From Pirellulaceae bacterium (GTDB lineage: Bacteria; Planctomycetota; Planctomycetia; Pirellulales; Pirellulaceae): a stretch of DNA of 6,983 bases. The stretch's first letter is position 1, and every line of letters begins with the position of its first letter. Shown here piece by piece: positions 5,654-6,983 of this stretch. The notes under the pieces were generated by a model. It did no database searches. It saw only the letters and a program-made list of their open reading frames with translations, and was not told the DNA's origin. The stretch is from assembly GCA_030744095.1 (NCBI GenBank), contig JASLRF010000081.1:1-6983 (forward strand), given 5' to 3'. The position numbers and the translations under genes were made by a program.

Positions 5654-6983
5654 TCATTCCTTGCGGCGCAATACGACCAAACACATATCATCGTCTTGCG
5701 GATGTGACCCCAGATGCTGGCGAACTTGAGTCAGTAGCGAGTTGCCGATTTCCTTTGGATTGCCATCGCTGACTGCCACAATTTTGCGCATACGCTCAAC
5801 AGTAAACTGATCGCCGGCGGTATTCATGGCTTCGTCGAGCCCGTCGGTGAATAACGTCAACGACTCGCCGGGTTGTAATGTCACCGTCGCGGCAGCGTAT
5901 TCCACGCCATCCATCACGCCGATCGGAAGGCGTGCTTCATCCTCGCTCGGCGCTTCCAAGCTGCCGTCGACATGTCGATAAATTGGAGTTGGATGTCCCG
6001 CGTTAACAATCGTTGCTACGTGCGTGTTGGGGTCCAAGGTGACCATCACAAACGTCACAAACCGATTCAAGTCAAACTGACACATCCGTTCGTTCAACTG
6101 AGTGACGGCTGCAGCAGGGTCAGATTCTGAAGCCAGACAAAATCGTGCTTCGGCGGAGAGCTTGGCCATCAACATGGCGGCCGCAATCCCATGCCCGACG
6201 ACGTCGGCGACGACCACGACGAGTCGACCATCCACGAGGCGAATGTAGTCGTAATAGTCGCCACCTATCTGATTGGCAGCCTCGTAGTAGTCGAAGAAAT
6301 CGTACCCGTCAATGTCCGGCTGCGTCCTCGGCAAGAACGCGTTTTGCACGTCCTTGGCAAGTTGAAGATCGCGTTCGATTGTCCGTTGGAGAAACCGTTC
6401 TTGAAAGCGTTCTTCATGAAGCCGCGTGTTGTCGATCGAAATCGCCGCCTGAAACGCAATACTCACCAGCAATTCAAGGTCTTCGTTCTGGAACCGCTGT
6501 CGTTGATCTAATGTGTCGATCTGCAAAATGCCGACGGCATTGTTTTCGCCGTCCAGCAGCGGGGCACACATCATCGAACGAATACGAAAGTCCGCGATGC
6601 TCTGGCTCATTTCAAACCGCTCGTCATTGGCGGCGTCAGCCGAAATAACCGCTTCCTTGGTCTGCACTACCTGGTTGGCGATCGTGCGACTGACCCGAAT
6701 GGTGTCGTTGCTGTTCTCGCGGCGCAACTTGGTCCATTTGGGAACTAAGGTGCCGTCTTCATCCAGCAGCCCGACAAAGCCGCGGTCCGCCTGATGGAAA
6801 ATCCGAAACAAACTGTCCAAAACTTGCGGCAGAACGTCGTCGAGCTCCAGCGCTTTCCCGAGGCTTTGTGTGATCTCGATCAAAGCGTTCAGCTTGAGTT
6901 CTGCGCTGGCTGCCAACTGTGCCTTGCCACGCGTCGAAATGACGTCCAGTTTCGACATGATTGTCGAACTGCTGGTGTCAGAT
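5654..6983 (-). CDS. GAF-PP2C (SpoIIE/RsbU-type) serine phosphatase, N-terminus outside window
   Basis: This is a cytoplasmic PPM-type Ser/Thr phosphatase of the SpoIIE/RsbU class, which in known systems dephosphorylates STAS anti-sigma-antagonist proteins. Residues are counted from the internal Met at 6958. A GAF sensor domain spans about 22-178 (ADRGF, RSMMCAPLL, GILQID). A helical linker at about 178-212 (LQLAKDVQNAFLPR) leads to the PP2C domain, with metal-binding motifs GGDYYD (D234, D237), DVVGHG (from D252), NAGHP, FTDGLDE (D372) and QDDDM (422-424). All expected acidic metal ligands look present, so it should be active. The frame stays open past 6958 to the edge, reading SDTSSSTIM before SKLDV, and that Met lacks a ribosome binding site. 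Planctomycete relatives I recall carry an FHA domain followed by 'SSTIMSKLDV', so an FHA-GAF-PP2C protein is likely. No partner gene is in the window. Confidence 0.9.
   Translation of the reverse strand, partial: SDTSSSTIMSKLDVISTRGKAQLAASAELKLNALIEITQSLGKALELDDVLPQVLDSLFRIFHQADRGFVGLLDEDGTLVPKWTKLRRENSNDTIRVSRTIANQVVQTKEAVISADAANDERFEMSQSIADFRIRSMMCAPLLDGENNAVGILQIDTLDQRQRFQNEDLELLVSIAFQAAISIDNTRLHEERFQERFLQRTIERDLQLAKDVQNAFLPRTQPDIDGYDFFDYYEAANQIGGDYYDYIRLVDGRLVVVVADVVGHGIAAAMLMAKLSAEARFCLASESDPAAAVTQLNERMCQFDLNRFVTFVMVTLDPNTHVATIVNAGHPTPIYRHVDGSLEAPSEDEARLPIGVMDGVEYAAATVTLQPGESLTLFTDGLDEAMNTAGDQFTVERMRKIVAVSDGNPKEIGNSLLTQVRQHLGSHPQDDDMCLVVLRRKE

Noticed and set aside
1..6983. A new defence, mobile or biosynthetic system
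   Set aside because: No nuclease, transposase, integrase, CRISPR repeat, toxin-antitoxin pair or synthase motif appears on either strand. All five genes belong to known families and fill most of the window.

Overview
The window looks like chromosomal DNA from a planctomycete, probably a Pirellulales-type member. By eye it is moderately GC-rich, with weak ribosome binding sites. Its gene families are ones I associate with that phylum: a cytoplasmic GH10-like 'endo-xylanase' protein, a secreted DUF1080 protein with a 'GGLPGAGWD' front module, a sugar-type MFS transporter with a large insert before its last helix, and a GAF + PP2C/SpoIIE phosphatase whose N-terminus reads 'SSSTIMSKLDV'. This assignment rests on recalled family resemblance, not on a database search.

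Layout. Bases 1-717 (+) are the 3' end of an MFS transporter gene cut by the window edge. Bases 718-1000 are non-coding and hold a 9-bp inverted repeat, a GC-rich palindrome and a weak promoter-like pair. Bases 1001-2494 (+) encode the GH10-like protein. After 17 bases, 2512-4461 (+) encodes a CLC-family anion channel/transporter with two CBS domains; the two genes are probably co-transcribed. After an 88-base gap, 4550-5653 (+) encodes the secreted DUF1080 (3-keto-disaccharide hydrolase domain) protein. Bases 5654-6983 (-) encode the GAF-PP2C phosphatase, converging on the DUF1080 gene with no base between the two stop codons. Its reading frame runs off the right edge, so its true start, probably after an FHA domain, lies outside.

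How the genes work together. No complete pathway is visible. The MFS transporter and DUF1080 protein fit carbohydrate scavenging. The GH10-like and CLC proteins look like a two-gene transcription unit of unknown joint purpose. The phosphatase belongs to signalling by partner switching, but no STAS antagonist, kinase or sigma factor is present here.

The most notable features are substitutions at key positions: the GH10-like protein lacks both catalytic glutamates and a signal peptide, and the CLC protein lacks the intracellular proton glutamate and the selectivity-filter serine. I see no CRISPR array, RNA gene, insertion sequence or phage gene, and no convincing new multi-gene system.
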